Shown piece by piece: positions 37,074 to 48,893 of a stretch of 64,000 bases of DNA. A model generated the notes under the pieces. It ran no database searches and had not been told where the DNA came from. It was given only the letters and a program-made list of their open reading frames with translations. Position numbers and translations under genes: made by a program. The stretch comes from Erysipelotrichaceae bacterium (GTDB lineage: Bacteria; Bacillota_I; Bacilli_A; Erysipelotrichales; Erysipelotrichaceae). The DNA is taken from NCBI GenBank assembly GCA_012513225.1, contig JAAZCQ010000004.1, forward strand, positions 1 through 64,000, written 5' to 3'. Within the stretch, counting starts at the first letter, position 1; each line of letters begins with the position of its first letter.

Positions 37074-39813
37074 TCTTTTTTTTCTTTCTTATTAGTATTA
37101 TACCTAAAACTAATATAGTTAATAATACTATACTTGCAATTACTGCCTTAAATACTACTTCATATTGATCAACATCACTATTTAAATAACTAACATTTTC
37201 ATAAATATTTTCTAAATCATATATATTAGTTGTATTTTTTGCAACAATCATAAATTCTCCAAAATATCTTGTCATAAATTGAATATAATCTTGAGATTGT
37301 TTTGTATAATTTTCTACTACTTCCCCATTATCATATCTTAAAATATTAAATAACTGATTTAGATCTGAGTCTTCAGGTTTTTTTATACTAATAATTACTG
37401 GAGCATGTAAATCAACTGAACCATTTCTTTTTGAAAGTTTTACACTAAAAACGTCAAATATAGTATATCCATTTCCTAAAGCTACTTTTTCCATCATTGT
37501 TTTTGCATTACTTGATACATCCTTTTGTACGCTTAACTTATATGTATCTTTAAAGTATCCTTTATCTAATGAATCATTAAGTTTTATAGATGTAGATAGT
37601 CCAGAAACACTCGCATCAAATTCACTTTTTTCAACTAAATAATGAATATTATTTCCTATAGCAGTATTAATTATCTTATCTAAATCACGAAGTTGTTGTT
37701 GATTTAAGTAAGGAAGCATATATTCATCTATTTTTAATTTTAAGTTTAATACTCTAATTGTTTCAGTATCGCTTAATATTTCTTTTCCAAGATAGTCATC
37801 AATTATAGAAATTATTTCATCCTTTATTTCATTTCTAATGGTATCAAGTTCTTCTGATACATTTATTGTATAAGATGTAGTTTTGCCTCCATATGTAACA
37901 ATAACTTCTTGATCTCCAGGCACATTAAAATCAAATCCAGAGATCATTTCAGTACTTAATAAAACAATATCTTGAGTACCATCTTTAAACTCAACTAAAA
38001 TACTTCCGTCTTTTATATTAATTCTATCTTTTATTTCATATTGAGTTTCTGGTAAAACATAAATAGATATAGAATCAACTTCCTTATATTGTGCTATATA
38101 GTATTGCTCTTCATTGCTTGCAACAACTTCTTTGTCCCATCCAATAAATAAATGATTTTCCTTTATTGGATACTCTATAGATGGTACTTTTGTATCCTCA
38201 ATATAGTAAGTTATTACATTAAAGTCATCTTTAAATGATCCACCATTAGAATCAAAAGAAACTTTAACAAAATTACTACTCTCATTACTACCTTCTAACA
38301 CTACTTGAATATCACTTTTCTTTATATATCCAATATCTCTTGTAAAGTCATAATAGTGTAATGATTCTATTTTATTATTTTTTATTGTTGCATCACTTTG
38401 TATTTTATAAAACTCATCATTATAATCATCTAGTATTAAAAACGATATATTTTTAGTATCATCTGTTTTATAAAGAACATTTGATGAAGTACTTGCTTCG
38501 CTATAAACATTAACTTTACCGTATTTAGTTTTTATACCTATTGTGTATTTGTTAAAATCATTCATACCTAGCGCTTTATCCAATTGATAATAATTTTGTG
38601 CAGCCTTTTCACCCCAATAAGGATCACTTGCGTATGAAACATTCATCCCATTAGCTTTATTACCAAAATAACAACCATGATATTGAAATTTACTAGGATT
38701 ACAATAACTATTAGAAACATAATATCTAGCATGAGAATAAACTGAAGATGATAAATTATTATACCTAGAAGCATTCTTTTCTACATCACTATCAAATGCA
38801 GAATGTCCAAATAGATTATTTCTAGTAAAAGCTAAAGAGCTTCTTCCTAAAGCTGTTTCATTCCATGATAAAGAAAGCATCATTAATGCATTAGAACCAA
38901 ATTGATATTGGTATTGAAAAAAAGAAAATGCTTGATTATAAAACTGTGAATTAGTTAAAGTATCATCTGTACTATCTTTATCTAAATCAGCATACTTTTT
39001 AATATTACTATTAATGTGTAAAACATTATTTATATAATTATTTACATCAGTTTCATCATAAGAAGTAATGCTTCTATGTGATAAATATTGATAGTAATTA
39101 TAATACGGATTATTATTATTAATACTTGAAATGGTATTATTACTTTTATAATCATCTAACATCATCCATAAAGAATCATCTTCATAAAAATAATTTCCAT
39201 CATAACTATAGTATTCATTACCTTCTAAAAGATAATCAGGAGACGGACCTAAATTAATTAAACTACCGTAATAATCTGTAGAAAAATCTTGTTTAATTTG
39301 ATGAAATAACTCACCATTAATAACTTTATATTTACTAAGTCTTCCAGGTAATAGTTGAAGCGGATAAATAGTAATATCATCAAAATTTGCCCAACCTTCT
39401 ATACCAGAAATTTTAAATTTTACCTTTTTTCCAGTAGAATCAGTTTCTAAATATGCACCATCAAATCCATAACAGCCATTTAAATAATTTTTTGATTTAT
39501 TATCTGCATTAGTAAACTCAACATTATAATCACATGTAGAAGTAGATTTAAATGTAACAATTGCATATTCAGCAACAAAAAAAACTCCATCTGAATAAAT
39601 CGATAAATTTTCATAATTATCCTTATTTTTATTATAAATATCAAGTGCTTTTTTATATGTATCACTACTTCCAATTTCTTCATACCCTTCATATGTTAAA
39701 GAATATACATAAAAAAGATTATCATCGCTAAAATCAGAAAAAGATAAAGCTTTAACATTAATGAATGAAAGAAAAATACAAGCAGATAAAACAATTAAAA
39801 ATTTATTAAACAT
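37063..39813 (-). CDS. Surface-anchored glucosaminidase with SH3, InlB-type and Ig-like modules
   Basis: 916 aa. It has a signal peptide (residues 1-23), a long unique region, and a GH73-type endo-beta-N-acetylglucosaminidase domain at about 290-415 with the probable catalytic Glu319 in SWNETALGRS. A bacterial SH3-like segment follows (425-505), then an InlB B-repeat-like module (516-577; FDSNGGSF, FIGWDKE), a bacterial Ig-like domain (585-652), and a helical/beta tail. A C-terminal membrane helix (about 887-908) is followed by RKKKKNDK. It is thus held in the membrane facing the wall and should cleave peptidoglycan glycan strands. It overlaps the ParB-like gene downstream and follows the cysteine-peptidase-like gene by 13 bases. 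Confidence 0.88.
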   Translation of the reverse strand: MFNKFLIVLSACIFLSFINVKALSFSDFSDDNLFYVYSLTYEGYEEIGSSDTYKKALDIYNKNKDNYENLSIYSDGVFFVAEYAIVTFKSTSTCDYNVEFTNADNKSKNYLNGCYGFDGAYLETDSTGKKVKFKISGIEGWANFDDITIYPLQLLPGRLSKYKVINGELFHQIKQDFSTDYYGSLINLGPSPDYLLEGNEYYSYDGNYFYEDDSLWMMLDDYKSNNTISSINNNNPYYNYYQYLSHRSITSYDETDVNNYINNVLHINSNIKKYADLDKDSTDDTLTNSQFYNQAFSFFQYQYQFGSNALMMLSLSWNETALGRSSLAFTRNNLFGHSAFDSDVEKNASRYNNLSSSVYSHARYYVSNSYCNPSKFQYHGCYFGNKANGMNVSYASDPYWGEKAAQNYYQLDKALGMNDFNKYTIGIKTKYGKVNVYSEASTSSNVLYKTDDTKNISFLILDDYNDEFYKIQSDATIKNNKIESLHYYDFTRDIGYIKKSDIQVVLEGSNESSNFVKVSFDSNGGSFKDDFNVITYYIEDTKVPSIEYPIKENHLFIGWDKEVVASNEEQYYIAQYKEVDSISIYVLPETQYEIKDRINIKDGSILVEFKDGTQDIVLLSTEMISGFDFNVPGDQEVIVTYGGKTTSYTINVSEELDTIRNEIKDEIISIIDDYLGKEILSDTETIRVLNLKLKIDEYMLPYLNQQQLRDLDKIINTAIGNNIHYLVEKSEFDASVSGLSTSIKLNDSLDKGYFKDTYKLSVQKDVSSNAKTMMEKVALGNGYTIFDVFSVKLSKRNGSVDLHAPVIISIKKPEDSDLNQLFNILRYDNGEVVENYTKQSQDYIQFMTRYFGEFMIVAKNTTNIYDLENIYENVSYLNSDVDQYEVVFKAVIASIVLLTILVLGIILIRKKKKNDK

Positions 39814-39826
39814 AACTTCCCCCTAG

Positions 39827-40645
39827 CTATATAGAAATTAACATACCAAATGGTGTAATACTATATTTTTTGTAGAACTCTTCTATATTTAAAACATGAT
39901 TACTTTTACCATATACAGCATTATAATAAATACATTGCCCATTATTTAAGTTTTTATATGTAACATAGTGAGAACCTCTATTATGTATATAAAGGATAAT
40001 TCCATATTTACTTTTCTTTATTTCTCTTATACATTGATTTTTAAAAATAGGAGTAAGATATACATCTATTTTTTGTTTTTTTAAATAGTTGAACATTCCA
40101 AATACATCAATTCCAAGAAGTCCTTTAAATAAAACAATTTCACTCATATCACTGGAAACTTCCTTCATTGTTTTTTCATATCCCATTAATTTAAATAAAT
40201 TGTAACATGCAATCCATCCACAACCCTTGTTTGAAGTTTTAAACTTACCTAAAGGAACACTATCTATTAAACTTTGATTAATTATAAAACCTTCATTATC
40301 AAATGCTTCATCCTTAATTAAATACCGGTATTCCTCAACTTTTCTTTGTACATATCTTCCTTTTTCATAATACATATTTCTTTTAAATGCATCTTCACAT
40401 AAATAAATATCATCTTTTAAAATAGCTAAACTAATTATCTTTTCATTTTTAATCATTTTATTATTAAAAATGTTAATAATACTTAACATTTTTTCATTAT
40501 CTATATATTCAAAAGATTTAAATGTAAAAAAAGTCCTTTTATCTAAAATATAATAGTAAATAATCATAATTCTTCTAGACTCATATACAATAAATGAATT
40601 AGGATATTTTTCTAAATAGCTTTTCGACTTAATTAAACTAATCAT
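39827..40645 (-). CDS. C39-like cysteine-peptidase domain protein
   Basis: 272 aa, no close family recognised. An N-terminal half of about 125 residues, rich in Ile, Tyr and Lys, shows no known motif and no clear signal peptide. The C-terminal half has the layout of a papain-like/C39 domain: Cys142 in KGCGWIACYNL, His226 in RGSHYVTYKN and Asn242 in YYNAVYG. It may process a peptide or leader, or act as a non-proteolytic C39-like domain. It is first in an operon with the large glucosaminidase (13-base gap), so maturation of, or control by, that surface protein is a possible link. Confidence 0.65.
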   Translation of the reverse strand: MISLIKSKSYLEKYPNSFIVYESRRIMIIYYYILDKRTFFTFKSFEYIDNEKMLSIINIFNNKMIKNEKIISLAILKDDIYLCEDAFKRNMYYEKGRYVQRKVEEYRYLIKDEAFDNEGFIINQSLIDSVPLGKFKTSNKGCGWIACYNLFKLMGYEKTMKEVSSDMSEIVLFKGLLGIDVFGMFNYLKKQKIDVYLTPIFKNQCIREIKKSKYGIILYIHNRGSHYVTYKNLNNGQCIYYNAVYGKSNHVLNIEEFYKKYSITPFGMLISI

Positions 40646-40752
40646 ATGTAAATAATATCATATTTAATTAAAAATAATAAATCATTGGATATTAAACTAT
40701 TTAAATACTAGTTACTAATTATTATTTTATGGCATAAGTATATTTTAAGATT

Positions 40753-40791
40753 AGAAAACCCCCTAAATTCTTATTATAAATTAAGGGGGTT
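40753..40791 (-). terminator. Terminator of the purine operon
   Basis: On the minus strand AACCCCCTTAATT pairs with AATTTAGGGGGTT, then TTTTCT. It lies about 25 bases after purD and ends the purE-L-M-N-H-D transcript. Confidence 0.85.
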
Positions 40792-40817
40792 AGCTATTTT
40801 AAAATATAAAATCTAGC

Positions 40818-42068
40818 TTATAGGCCTTTATTACCTATATCTTTTCTATAGAATAAATTATCACACTTAATTTTTGGAATTTCTTTATATGCATTTTCCT
40901 GAGCCTGTTTTAAATCATCACCAACACCAACTACAAATAAAACTCTTCCACCACTAGTAACTAATTTATTATTTTTAATTGCTGTACCCATATGAAATAC
41001 TAATGTTTGTACATTTTCTAAACCTTCAATCTCATAACCTTTTTGATATAAATTTGGATAACCATTGCTAGCTAGAACAACTCCACAGTAAGATTTATCA
41101 CTCCACTTTAGAGAAACTTCTTTTTTATCTAATACATCAATAATTACTTGATAAAGATCATTCTCTAAAGCCGGTAATATAACTTCAGTTTCTGGATCAC
41201 CAAATCTAACATTAAATTCTATAGTTTTTACACCATTTTCAGTAAGCATACATCCACCATATAAAATTCCTACAAATGGACAACCTTCTTCAATCATAGC
41301 ATTAGCCATTGGTTTCATTATCTTTTCCATTGTTTCATTTAATATTTCATCACTAATATGTGACATAGGTGTATATGCTCCCATACCACCAGTATTAAAT
41401 CCCTCATCATTATCATAAGCTCTTTTATGATCTTGAGCTAATTGCATTGGTATTACTAAATCATGGTTTACAAATGCTAGCAAAGAAAATTCTTCACCTT
41501 CTAAAAACTCTTCAATAACAACCTTATTTCCAGCATTTTCAAATTGGTTTTCAACCATAATCATCATCAAAGATTTCTTTGCTTCTTCAAGAGTATTTGC
41601 GATTATTACTCCCTTACCTGCAGCTAATCCATCTGCCTTTATAACAATAGGAGCTTTTTGTTTATCTAAATACAAAAGAGCATCTTCATAATTATCAAAA
41701 CTTTTATGTTTTGCAGTAGGAATATTGTATTTTTCCATCATCATTTTTGAAAATACTTTACTACCTTCTAATCTAGCTGCTTTTTCACTAGGTCCAAATA
41801 CTCTTAAACCTTCTTTTTCAAATTTATCTACAATCCCTAAACAAAGAGGAATTTCAGGACCTACAAATGTTAAATCAATCTTTTCTTTTTTTGCAAATTT
41901 AATAAGTTTATCAAAATCATTCCCACTAATATTTACTAATGTTGCTACATCGCTCATGCCAGGATTTCCTGGAGCAACAAATACTTTATCAACTAAAGGG
42001 GATTGATTAAATTTATAACAAATAGCGTGTTCTCTACCACCACCGCCAATTACCAGCACTTTTGCCAT
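40818..42068 (-). CDS. purD: Phosphoribosylamine-glycine ligase PurD
   Basis: 416 aa, ATP-grasp family. It joins 5-phosphoribosylamine and glycine to give GAR (second step of purine synthesis). The N-domain start is VLVIGGGGREHAICYKF, then VFVAPGNPGM; the ATP-grasp core has IKADGLAAGKGVIIAN, EEFLEGEEFSLLAF and NVRFGDPETEVILP. It is the last gene of the operon and overlaps purH by one base. Confidence 0.97.
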   Translation of the reverse strand: MAKVLVIGGGGREHAICYKFNQSPLVDKVFVAPGNPGMSDVATLVNISGNDFDKLIKFAKKEKIDLTFVGPEIPLCLGIVDKFEKEGLRVFGPSEKAARLEGSKVFSKMMMEKYNIPTAKHKSFDNYEDALLYLDKQKAPIVIKADGLAAGKGVIIANTLEEAKKSLMMIMVENQFENAGNKVVIEEFLEGEEFSLLAFVNHDLVIPMQLAQDHKRAYDNDEGFNTGGMGAYTPMSHISDEILNETMEKIMKPMANAMIEEGCPFVGILYGGCMLTENGVKTIEFNVRFGDPETEVILPALENDLYQVIIDVLDKKEVSLKWSDKSYCGVVLASNGYPNLYQKGYEIEGLENVQTLVFHMGTAIKNNKLVTSGGRVLFVVGVGDDLKQAQENAYKEIPKIKCDNLFYRKDIGNKGL

Positions 42069-43600
42069 TAGTGTTTAAAATGTCTCTTTCCCGTAAAAAT
42101 CATAGCGATGTTATGTTCATTACATTTATCAATTGAATCTTGATCTTTAATAGATCCTCCAGGTTGAATAATACATGTAATACCATATTTTGCAGCAAGT
42201 TCAACAGTATCATCCATAGGGAAGAATGCATCAGATGCAAGTACACTTCCAACAGCTTTATCTTTAGCTTGCTCACATGCTATTAAACATGCTCCTACTC
42301 TGTTCATTTGACCAGCACCAACTCCAACACTCATTTTATCTTTAACAAGTACAATTGCATTAGATTTAACGTGTTTAACAATTTTTAAGCCTATTAATGC
42401 ATCTTCTATTTCTTTTTGAGTAGGTTGTTTTTCAGTAACAACAGTAAAATCTTCATATTTTTCAATAATATTATCATTATCTTGAACTAAAACTCCGCCA
42501 GTAACTGATACAAGTTTTTGTTTATCATCATTACCTTCTAAATCAAAAGTCATAAGCCTAATATTTTTCTTTTTACTTAGTATATTAAAAGCCTCTTCAC
42601 TAAAAGATGGTGCTAATATTATTTCTAAAAACATTTTGCTCATATCATTTGCACATTCTATATTTACTTCTTCATTAAAAGCAACAATGCCTCCAAATAT
42701 ACTTACTGGATCTGATTCATAAGCTTTTTTCCATGCTCCTGTAATAGTATCGTCTAATCCAACCCCACATGGATTCATATGTTTAACTGCTACAACTGCA
42801 GGAGTTTTTTCAAACTCTTTAAGTATTTGTAATGTTGCATTTGCATCTTGAATATTATTATAAGAAAGTTCTTTGCCATGTAATTGCTTTGCTGTAGTCA
42901 TACTATATCGATAAGATAATCCATCACTATAAAATGCTGCGTTTTGATGTGGATTTTCTCCATATCTTAATTCTTGTTTTAAACTATAATTTAATAATAA
43001 TTCATCATTTTTTATTTCAGTATAATTACTTAAATATTTTTGTATCATCGTATCATATGCTGCAGTAGATCTAAAAGCTTTTGTAGCTAAATATAATCTT
43101 GTGTTATAAGTAGTATCACCATTTTCTTTTAGTTCTTTTATTACTAAATCATAGTCTTCATTATCACAAACAACACTAACAAATTTATGGTTTTTAGCAG
43201 CACTTCTTAGCATACTAGGACCGCCAATATCAATATTTTCTATTGCATCCTCAAATGTTTTTCCTTCTGTATTAATTGTTTTTTTAAATGGATATAAATT
43301 CACACATACTAAACTAATAGGAGTAATATTATGCTTCTCCATTTGCTTAATATGATTTTCATTATCTAGCACTCCTAATAAACCTCCATGTATTAAGGGG
43401 TGAAGTGTTTTTACCCTTCCATCTAACATTTCAGGAAAATTTGTTACACTTTCAATTGAAAGTGTCTCTATTTGAGCTTCATCTAATACTTTCTTTGTTC
43501 CTCCTGTACTAATTATCTCAAAACCACAATCAATTAAATTCTTACAAAATTCAACAACACCAGTTTTATCTGAAACACTTACAATAGCTCTTTTTTTCAT
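42068..43600 (-). CDS. purH: Bifunctional AICAR transformylase/IMP cyclohydrolase PurH
   Basis: 510 aa. It carries out the last two steps to IMP. The N-terminal MGS-like cyclohydrolase has SVSDKTGVVEF, STGGTKKVL and GRVKTLHPLIHGG. The C-terminal transformylase has LRYGENPHQNAAFY, the catalytic KHMNPCGVG region, and SDAFFPMDDTVELAA. It overlaps purN by 4 bases and purD by one. Confidence 0.97.
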   Translation of the reverse strand: MKKRAIVSVSDKTGVVEFCKNLIDCGFEIISTGGTKKVLDEAQIETLSIESVTNFPEMLDGRVKTLHPLIHGGLLGVLDNENHIKQMEKHNITPISLVCVNLYPFKKTINTEGKTFEDAIENIDIGGPSMLRSAAKNHKFVSVVCDNEDYDLVIKELKENGDTTYNTRLYLATKAFRSTAAYDTMIQKYLSNYTEIKNDELLLNYSLKQELRYGENPHQNAAFYSDGLSYRYSMTTAKQLHGKELSYNNIQDANATLQILKEFEKTPAVVAVKHMNPCGVGLDDTITGAWKKAYESDPVSIFGGIVAFNEEVNIECANDMSKMFLEIILAPSFSEEAFNILSKKKNIRLMTFDLEGNDDKQKLVSVTGGVLVQDNDNIIEKYEDFTVVTEKQPTQKEIEDALIGLKIVKHVKSNAIVLVKDKMSVGVGAGQMNRVGACLIACEQAKDKAVGSVLASDAFFPMDDTVELAAKYGITCIIQPGGSIKDQDSIDKCNEHNIAMIFTGKRHFKH

Positions 43601-44169
43601 TTTAGCCCTCCTTGTATTAATTTTTGAATAACAGTTGGATATAATATATGTTCTATTTCATGAACTTTATTTTCAATTTCTTCTTTAGTCAGTCTATCAT
43701 TTACTTCAAATGATTTTTGAGCAATTATTTTTCCTCCATCCATTTCAGAATTCACATAATGAATACTTACTCCCATAACTTTTACTCCATATTCAATAGC
43801 TTGGCCTATTGCATCCTTACCTTTAAAAGCAGGTAATAGTGAAGGATGGATATTTATAATTCTATTAGGAAATGCATCAAGTAAAGTTGAACCTAATATT
43901 CTCATATAACCAGCTAGTACAATTAGTGAAATATCTTTTTCAATACATTTTTCTACAATTATTTTTTCATATTCACTTTTACTATTAAATTTTTTTGGAT
44001 TAAATACAAATATTTCATTATTATCTTTTTTTACTTTTTTAATGACTTCTGCATTTTCTTTATCACAGACTACTAAATTAATTGTTGCATCTAATTTACC
44101 ATCTTTAATAGCATTAGAAATTGCAGTGTAATTGCTACCAACACCAGATGCAAATATAGCTATGTTCAC
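43597..44169 (-). CDS. purN: GAR transformylase PurN
   Basis: 190 aa. It transfers a formyl group from 10-formyl-THF to GAR. The catalytic Asn-His pair is in [13 protein letters not shown] and the catalytic Asp in [12 protein letters not shown]; the N-terminal phosphate loop is [11 protein letters not shown]. It overlaps purM by 4 bases and purH by 4. Confidence 0.97.
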   Translation of the reverse strand: MNIAIFASGVGSNYTAISNAIKDGKLDATINLVVCDKENAEVIKKVKKDNNEIFVFNPKKFNSKSEYEKIIVEKCIEKDISLIVLAGYMRILGSTLLDAFPNRIINIHPSLLPAFKGKDAIGQAIEYGVKVMGVSIHYVNSEMDGGKIIAQKSFEVNDRLTKEEIENKVHEIEHILYPTVIQKLIQGGLK

Positions 44170-45194
44170 TCTAAAATAACCCCATTTCCATTAATTACTT
44201 CGCCAATAACATAAGCTTTTTCATTATTGTTTTCTAGTATTTCTAATACTGCATTAACATCGTCTTTATCAACAACAACTGCCATACCAATACCCATATT
44301 AAATACGTTAAACATTTCATTTTCATCCATTTTAGATAGGTTTTGTAATAATTTAAATATAGGTAATATCTCAAAAGAATCTTTTTTAATTTTTACTCCT
44401 TGATCACTTTGTATACATCTTGGAAGATTTTCATAAAATCCTCCTCCTGTAATATGTGCAATACCATGTACACTTACTTTTTCAAAAACTTCACTAATAG
44501 CTTTTACGTATATCTTTGTAGGTGTAAGTAATACTTCTCCAATACTTTTACCATCAAGTTCATCATAAACTGTATTTAAGTCAATCTTATTATCCTTAAA
44601 TACTATTTTTCTAACTAAAGAAAATCCATTAGAATGAACACCACTAGAAGCTATACCTATTATTACATCATTTACTTTTACCTTTTCTGGTGTAATTAAC
44701 TTGGATTTTTCAACAGCACCAACTGTAAAACCAGCAATATCATATTCATCATCCTCATACATATCTGGCATTTCTGCAGTTTCACCGCCAATTAATGCAG
44801 CATTAGCTTGCACACATCCATCTGCAACACCTTTTACAATAGCTTCTATTTTTTCAGGATTATTTTTTCCTACAGCTATATAGTCAAGAAAAAACAAAGG
44901 TAATGCTCCTTGTGCTAGAACATCATTAACACACATTGCTACAACATCAATACCTATAGTGTCATGTTTATCAAGCATCATTGCAATTTTTAATTTTGTT
45001 CCAACTCCATCAGTTCCTGATACTAAAATAGGTTCTTTCATATTTAAACTAGATAAATCAAATAGTCCACCAAAAGATCCAATAGAACTAACCATTCCTT
45101 TTCTTCTTGTTTTTTCAATATGACTTTTAATTCTTTCTACAGATTCATATCCAGCTTCTAAGTTAACACCAGCATCCTTATATGAATTAGACAT
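44166..45194 (-). CDS. purM: AIR synthetase PurM
   Basis: 342 aa. It closes FGAM to AIR with ATP. Motifs are [50 protein letters not shown] and [14 protein letters not shown]. It overlaps purL by 8 bases and purN by 4. Confidence 0.97.
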   Translation of the reverse strand: MSNSYKDAGVNLEAGYESVERIKSHIEKTRRKGMVSSIGSFGGLFDLSSLNMKEPILVSGTDGVGTKLKIAMMLDKHDTIGIDVVAMCVNDVLAQGALPLFFLDYIAVGKNNPEKIEAIVKGVADGCVQANAALIGGETAEMPDMYEDDEYDIAGFTVGAVEKSKLITPEKVKVNDVIIGIASSGVHSNGFSLVRKIVFKDNKIDLNTVYDELDGKSIGEVLLTPTKIYVKAISEVFEKVSVHGIAHITGGGFYENLPRCIQSDQGVKIKKDSFEILPIFKLLQNLSKMDENEMFNVFNMGIGMAVVVDKDDVNAVLEILENNNEKAYVIGEVINGNGVILE

Positions 45195-48100
45195 TTTGCT
45201 TCTCCTTTTTAAAGTAATTTACACCATTTGAAAAAATACTTTGTTTCTTGTTTCCAGAAATATTTTTGAATACATCATTATAATATCTTTCAGAATGTCC
45301 CATTTTACCTAATATTTTACCATCTAAAGAAACAATTCCTTCAATTGCATAGGTACTACCATTCACATTGTATTTACTGTCTCCACTTACATTTCCATTT
45401 TCATCACAATATTGAAATGCGATTTGACCATTATCTATAAGTTGTTTAAGCATTTGATCATTTACTATAAACTTCCCTTCACCATGTGATATAGGAACAC
45501 TATAAACAGAATTAACTTCCATACCTTGAAGCCAAGGAGAATTTGTACTTGATGTTTTAGTATTTACAATTGTTGAAATATGTCTATTTATATCATTTTT
45601 ATATAGAGTACAATCATCATCATTTAGTACTTGTATATTTCCATATGGTAATAGACCAGACTTAACTAAAGCTTGGAAACCATTACAAATACCAATTATT
45701 AATCCATCTCTTTCTAATAATCTATTGATTGAATTTTTAATTTTATCGTTTTGAAGTACGTTTACAATAAACTTAGCACTTCCATCTGGTTCATCTCCAC
45801 TAGAAAAACCACCTGGGAATGCAAGAATATGAGTATTATCTATTTCATCAGCTAATTTATCAATAGAATCATTTACCATTTGTTCATCTAAATTTCTAAA
45901 AATTAAAATTTTAGTTTTAGCTCCTTCTTCTTTAAATGCTCTTTGCACATCATATTCACAATTGTTTCCAGGAAATACAGGTATAAGTACATTTACTTCA
46001 TCAACTAAATTTTTTGCCTTGAATTTTTTTGTACTATAATATTCTATATTTTCTACTTTCTCAATATTTTCTTTCCAATATCTAGGATATAGTTCATCAA
46101 ATGTGTTTGTCCAACTATCTAAAGCTTCCTCAAAACTAATTGGAATATCATTAATAATATAATCTTCTTTTACTGTGTTTCCTAATAACACATACAAATC
46201 AGATTCAATATTATCTTTTGTTTCTACAATTATAGCTCCAGGAATTAACTTTAATAAATCTAAATCTGAATTAATAGAAAATCCTATATTATTGCCAAAA
46301 CTTTGTTTAAATAAAGCAGATATAATACCTCCTTCTTCAACAACATAGCTACTTAAAATTTCTTTTTTATTATTTTCAAAATCTTGATATATTTGTTTGA
46401 AACTATCTAAATCAGGTAAGCCTAAATCATCAATTTTTGGAAGTAAAATTCCTATTTTAGAACCTACATTTTTAAATTCGCTTGAAATAATATCATCAAC
46501 ATTTCCCTTAGTACAAGCAATAGATATTAGTGTAGGACAGACATGCAAGTCATTAAAACTACCTGACATACTATCTTTACCACCAATAGAAGCTAAATTA
46601 AAGAAATCTTGTACTTCAAATGCTCCAAGAAGTGCAGAAGTAACCTTACCCCATTTATGACTTTCATCATTAAGTCTTTCAAAATATTCTTGGAAAGAGA
46701 AATGAATATCTTTTAAATTATTACCAACAGCAATTGTTTTTGATATAGATAATAAAACACTATACATTGCTCCCATATAACAAGAATAGCTCATCAAGCT
46801 AGGTATAAAACCATATGCAAGTGTAGAAGTTGACTTTGTATTTCCTGATAGCACAGGGAATTTTTGTACTGATGCCTGTATTGGTGTTAATTGCTTAACA
46901 CCTCCAAAAGGCATTAATACAGTAGTAGCACCTACTGAAGCATCAAACATTTCAACTAATCCTTTTTGACATGCAACATTTTTATTAGATAAAGTTTTTA
47001 AAATGTTTTCTTTTGTAAGTTCCATTGATTCAAAAGGGTTTAAAGCATCATTATTTTCGATAGTTACATCAACACTTTGTCTTGCTCCAGCTGAATCAAT
47101 AAAGCTTCTTTTTATTTCTACAACTACTTCATCATTATAGATCATTTTCATTAGTGGCTCTTTTGTCACTATTGCTACCTCATAAGCTTCTAAATTTTCT
47201 AAAGCAGCAAGTTCAATAAATTTTTGTACATCATCTGAAGCAACAACAACTGCCATTCTTTCTTGTGATTCACTTATTGCAATTTCCATTGCATTTAATC
47301 CTGCATACTTTGTTCTTACTTTTGATAAATCAATAATAAGACCATCAGCAAGTTCACCAATTGCAACACAAACACCACCAGCACCAAAATCATTACATTT
47401 TTTTATTAATTTTGAACACTCAGGATTTCTAAATAATCTTTGAATTTTTCTTTCTTCAGGTGCGTTCCCTTTTTGAACCTCAGAAGCACTTGTTTCTAAT
47501 GAAGATTCATCATGTGTTTTGCTAGAACCAGTAGCTCCACCAATTCCATCTCTTCCAGTTCTTCCACCCAATAATATAACTACATCACCTTCAAGAGGTT
47601 TTTCTCTTTTTATATCCTCATATTTAACAGCACCAACAACTGCACCCATTTCTAAATGTTTTGCAACGTATGCATCATCATAAATTTCTTTAACAAATGT
47701 AGTTGGTAAACCAATTTGGTTGCCATAAGAACTATTACCAGCTGCACTTCTTTTTGAAATTAATCTTTGAGAAAGTTTTCCTTCAATAGTATCTTCAATT
47801 GGAGTAAATACATTAGCACTTCCAGAAATTCTCATTGCTTGATAAACATAGCTTCTACCACTTAATGGGTCTCTAATAGCACCTCCAATACATGTACTAG
47901 CTCCACCAAATGGTTCAATTTCTGTAGGATGGTTATGTGTCTCATTCTTAAATTGCATTAACCATTTTTCATTAACACCATCATTATCAATATCTACAAA
48001 TACTGAACAAGCATTTATTTCATCAGAAATTTCAACTTCTTTTAGGTATCCTAAACTCCTTAAGTACCTAGAGTTTATTGTAGCAAGATCCATTAATGTT

Positions 48101-48891
48101 ACGGGTTTTTCAGTTCTTTTTAATTCTTCTCTATATTTTAAATATTTTTTTAAAGATTTTTCTATTTGTATTTTAAATAAAACATCTTTAATTTCAATAG
48201 ATTCAAGTTTAGTTTCAAAAGTAGTATGTCTACAATGATCAGACCAGTATGTATCTAAGACCCTTAATTCAACTTCACTTGGATCTCTCTTTTCACTGAC
48301 AAAATAATCTTGTACCATTTTTAAATCTTCTTTAGACATAGCAAGAGACATGTTTATTAAAAAATCATTTAAACCTTTTTCATCTAAATTTATAAAGCCT
48401 TTTAAAGATTTTAAAGGAGTAACTTCAATATTATGATCAATTTCCATCTTAGTAAGATCTTTAACCCTTGATTCAATAGGATTTATTAAATAAGATTCTA
48501 CTTTTTTTAAATCAAAATTTCCTTCAAAAATAATCACTTTTCCACAAGTCACTTTTGCACTACTTTTTGGATCCAACAATTTAATACACTGAACAGCACT
48601 ATCAGCTCTTTGATCATATTGCCCAGGCAATGATTCTAAAGAAATATATTTTTCATTAGTTAAATCAAGTTCATAATATACATTATCAACCATTACCTCA
48701 GAAAATACTGTTTTAACTGCTTGTTCAAATATCTCTTCTTCAATATTAAAAACATCATACACTAGAACAATTCTTAATTTTTTTATGTCTTGAAGTAAAT
48801 TTTCTCTTAAATCGTAAAGTAAATCTTTTGCTTCAGTTTGAAAGCCTAATTTCTTTTCAACAAATACTCTTTTATTTATCAATGTCTTCAC
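45187..48891 (-). CDS. purL: FGAM synthase PurL, single-chain large type
   Basis: 1234 aa. It converts FGAR to FGAM, using ammonia from glutamine. One chain holds the synthetase ([58 protein letters not shown]) and a C-terminal class I glutaminase with the Cys in [16 protein letters not shown], preceded by [13 protein letters not shown], and with the His region SHGEGKF. This replaces the separate purS, purQ and purL of Bacillus and is the form common in clostridia and relatives. It lies between purE and purM. Confidence 0.97.
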   Translation of the reverse strand: MKTLINKRVFVEKKLGFQTEAKDLLYDLRENLLQDIKKLRIVLVYDVFNIEEEIFEQAVKTVFSEVMVDNVYYELDLTNEKYISLESLPGQYDQRADSAVQCIKLLDPKSSAKVTCGKVIIFEGNFDLKKVESYLINPIESRVKDLTKMEIDHNIEVTPLKSLKGFINLDEKGLNDFLINMSLAMSKEDLKMVQDYFVSEKRDPSEVELRVLDTYWSDHCRHTTFETKLESIEIKDVLFKIQIEKSLKKYLKYREELKRTEKPVTLMDLATINSRYLRSLGYLKEVEISDEINACSVFVDIDNDGVNEKWLMQFKNETHNHPTEIEPFGGASTCIGGAIRDPLSGRSYVYQAMRISGSANVFTPIEDTIEGKLSQRLISKRSAAGNSSYGNQIGLPTTFVKEIYDDAYVAKHLEMGAVVGAVKYEDIKREKPLEGDVVILLGGRTGRDGIGGATGSSKTHDESSLETSASEVQKGNAPEERKIQRLFRNPECSKLIKKCNDFGAGGVCVAIGELADGLIIDLSKVRTKYAGLNAMEIAISESQERMAVVVASDDVQKFIELAALENLEAYEVAIVTKEPLMKMIYNDEVVVEIKRSFIDSAGARQSVDVTIENNDALNPFESMELTKENILKTLSNKNVACQKGLVEMFDASVGATTVLMPFGGVKQLTPIQASVQKFPVLSGNTKSTSTLAYGFIPSLMSYSCYMGAMYSVLLSISKTIAVGNNLKDIHFSFQEYFERLNDESHKWGKVTSALLGAFEVQDFFNLASIGGKDSMSGSFNDLHVCPTLISIACTKGNVDDIISSEFKNVGSKIGILLPKIDDLGLPDLDSFKQIYQDFENNKKEILSSYVVEEGGIISALFKQSFGNNIGFSINSDLDLLKLIPGAIIVETKDNIESDLYVLLGNTVKEDYIINDIPISFEEALDSWTNTFDELYPRYWKENIEKVENIEYYSTKKFKAKNLVDEVNVLIPVFPGNNCEYDVQRAFKEEGAKTKILIFRNLDEQMVNDSIDKLADEIDNTHILAFPGGFSSGDEPDGSAKFIVNVLQNDKIKNSINRLLERDGLIIGICNGFQALVKSGLLPYGNIQVLNDDDCTLYKNDINRHISTIVNTKTSSTNSPWLQGMEVNSVYSVPISHGEGKFIVNDQMLKQLIDNGQIAFQYCDENGNVSGDSKYNVNGSTYAIEGIVSLDGKILGKMGHSERYYNDVFKNISGNKKQSIFSNGVNYFKKEKQNV

Positions 48892-48893
48892 CT

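Noticed and set aside
39480-39692. 70-codon minus-strand ORF inside the surface-protein gene
   Set aside because: Different frame of a clearly coding 916-aa gene, low-complexity Ile/Met composition, no start signal.
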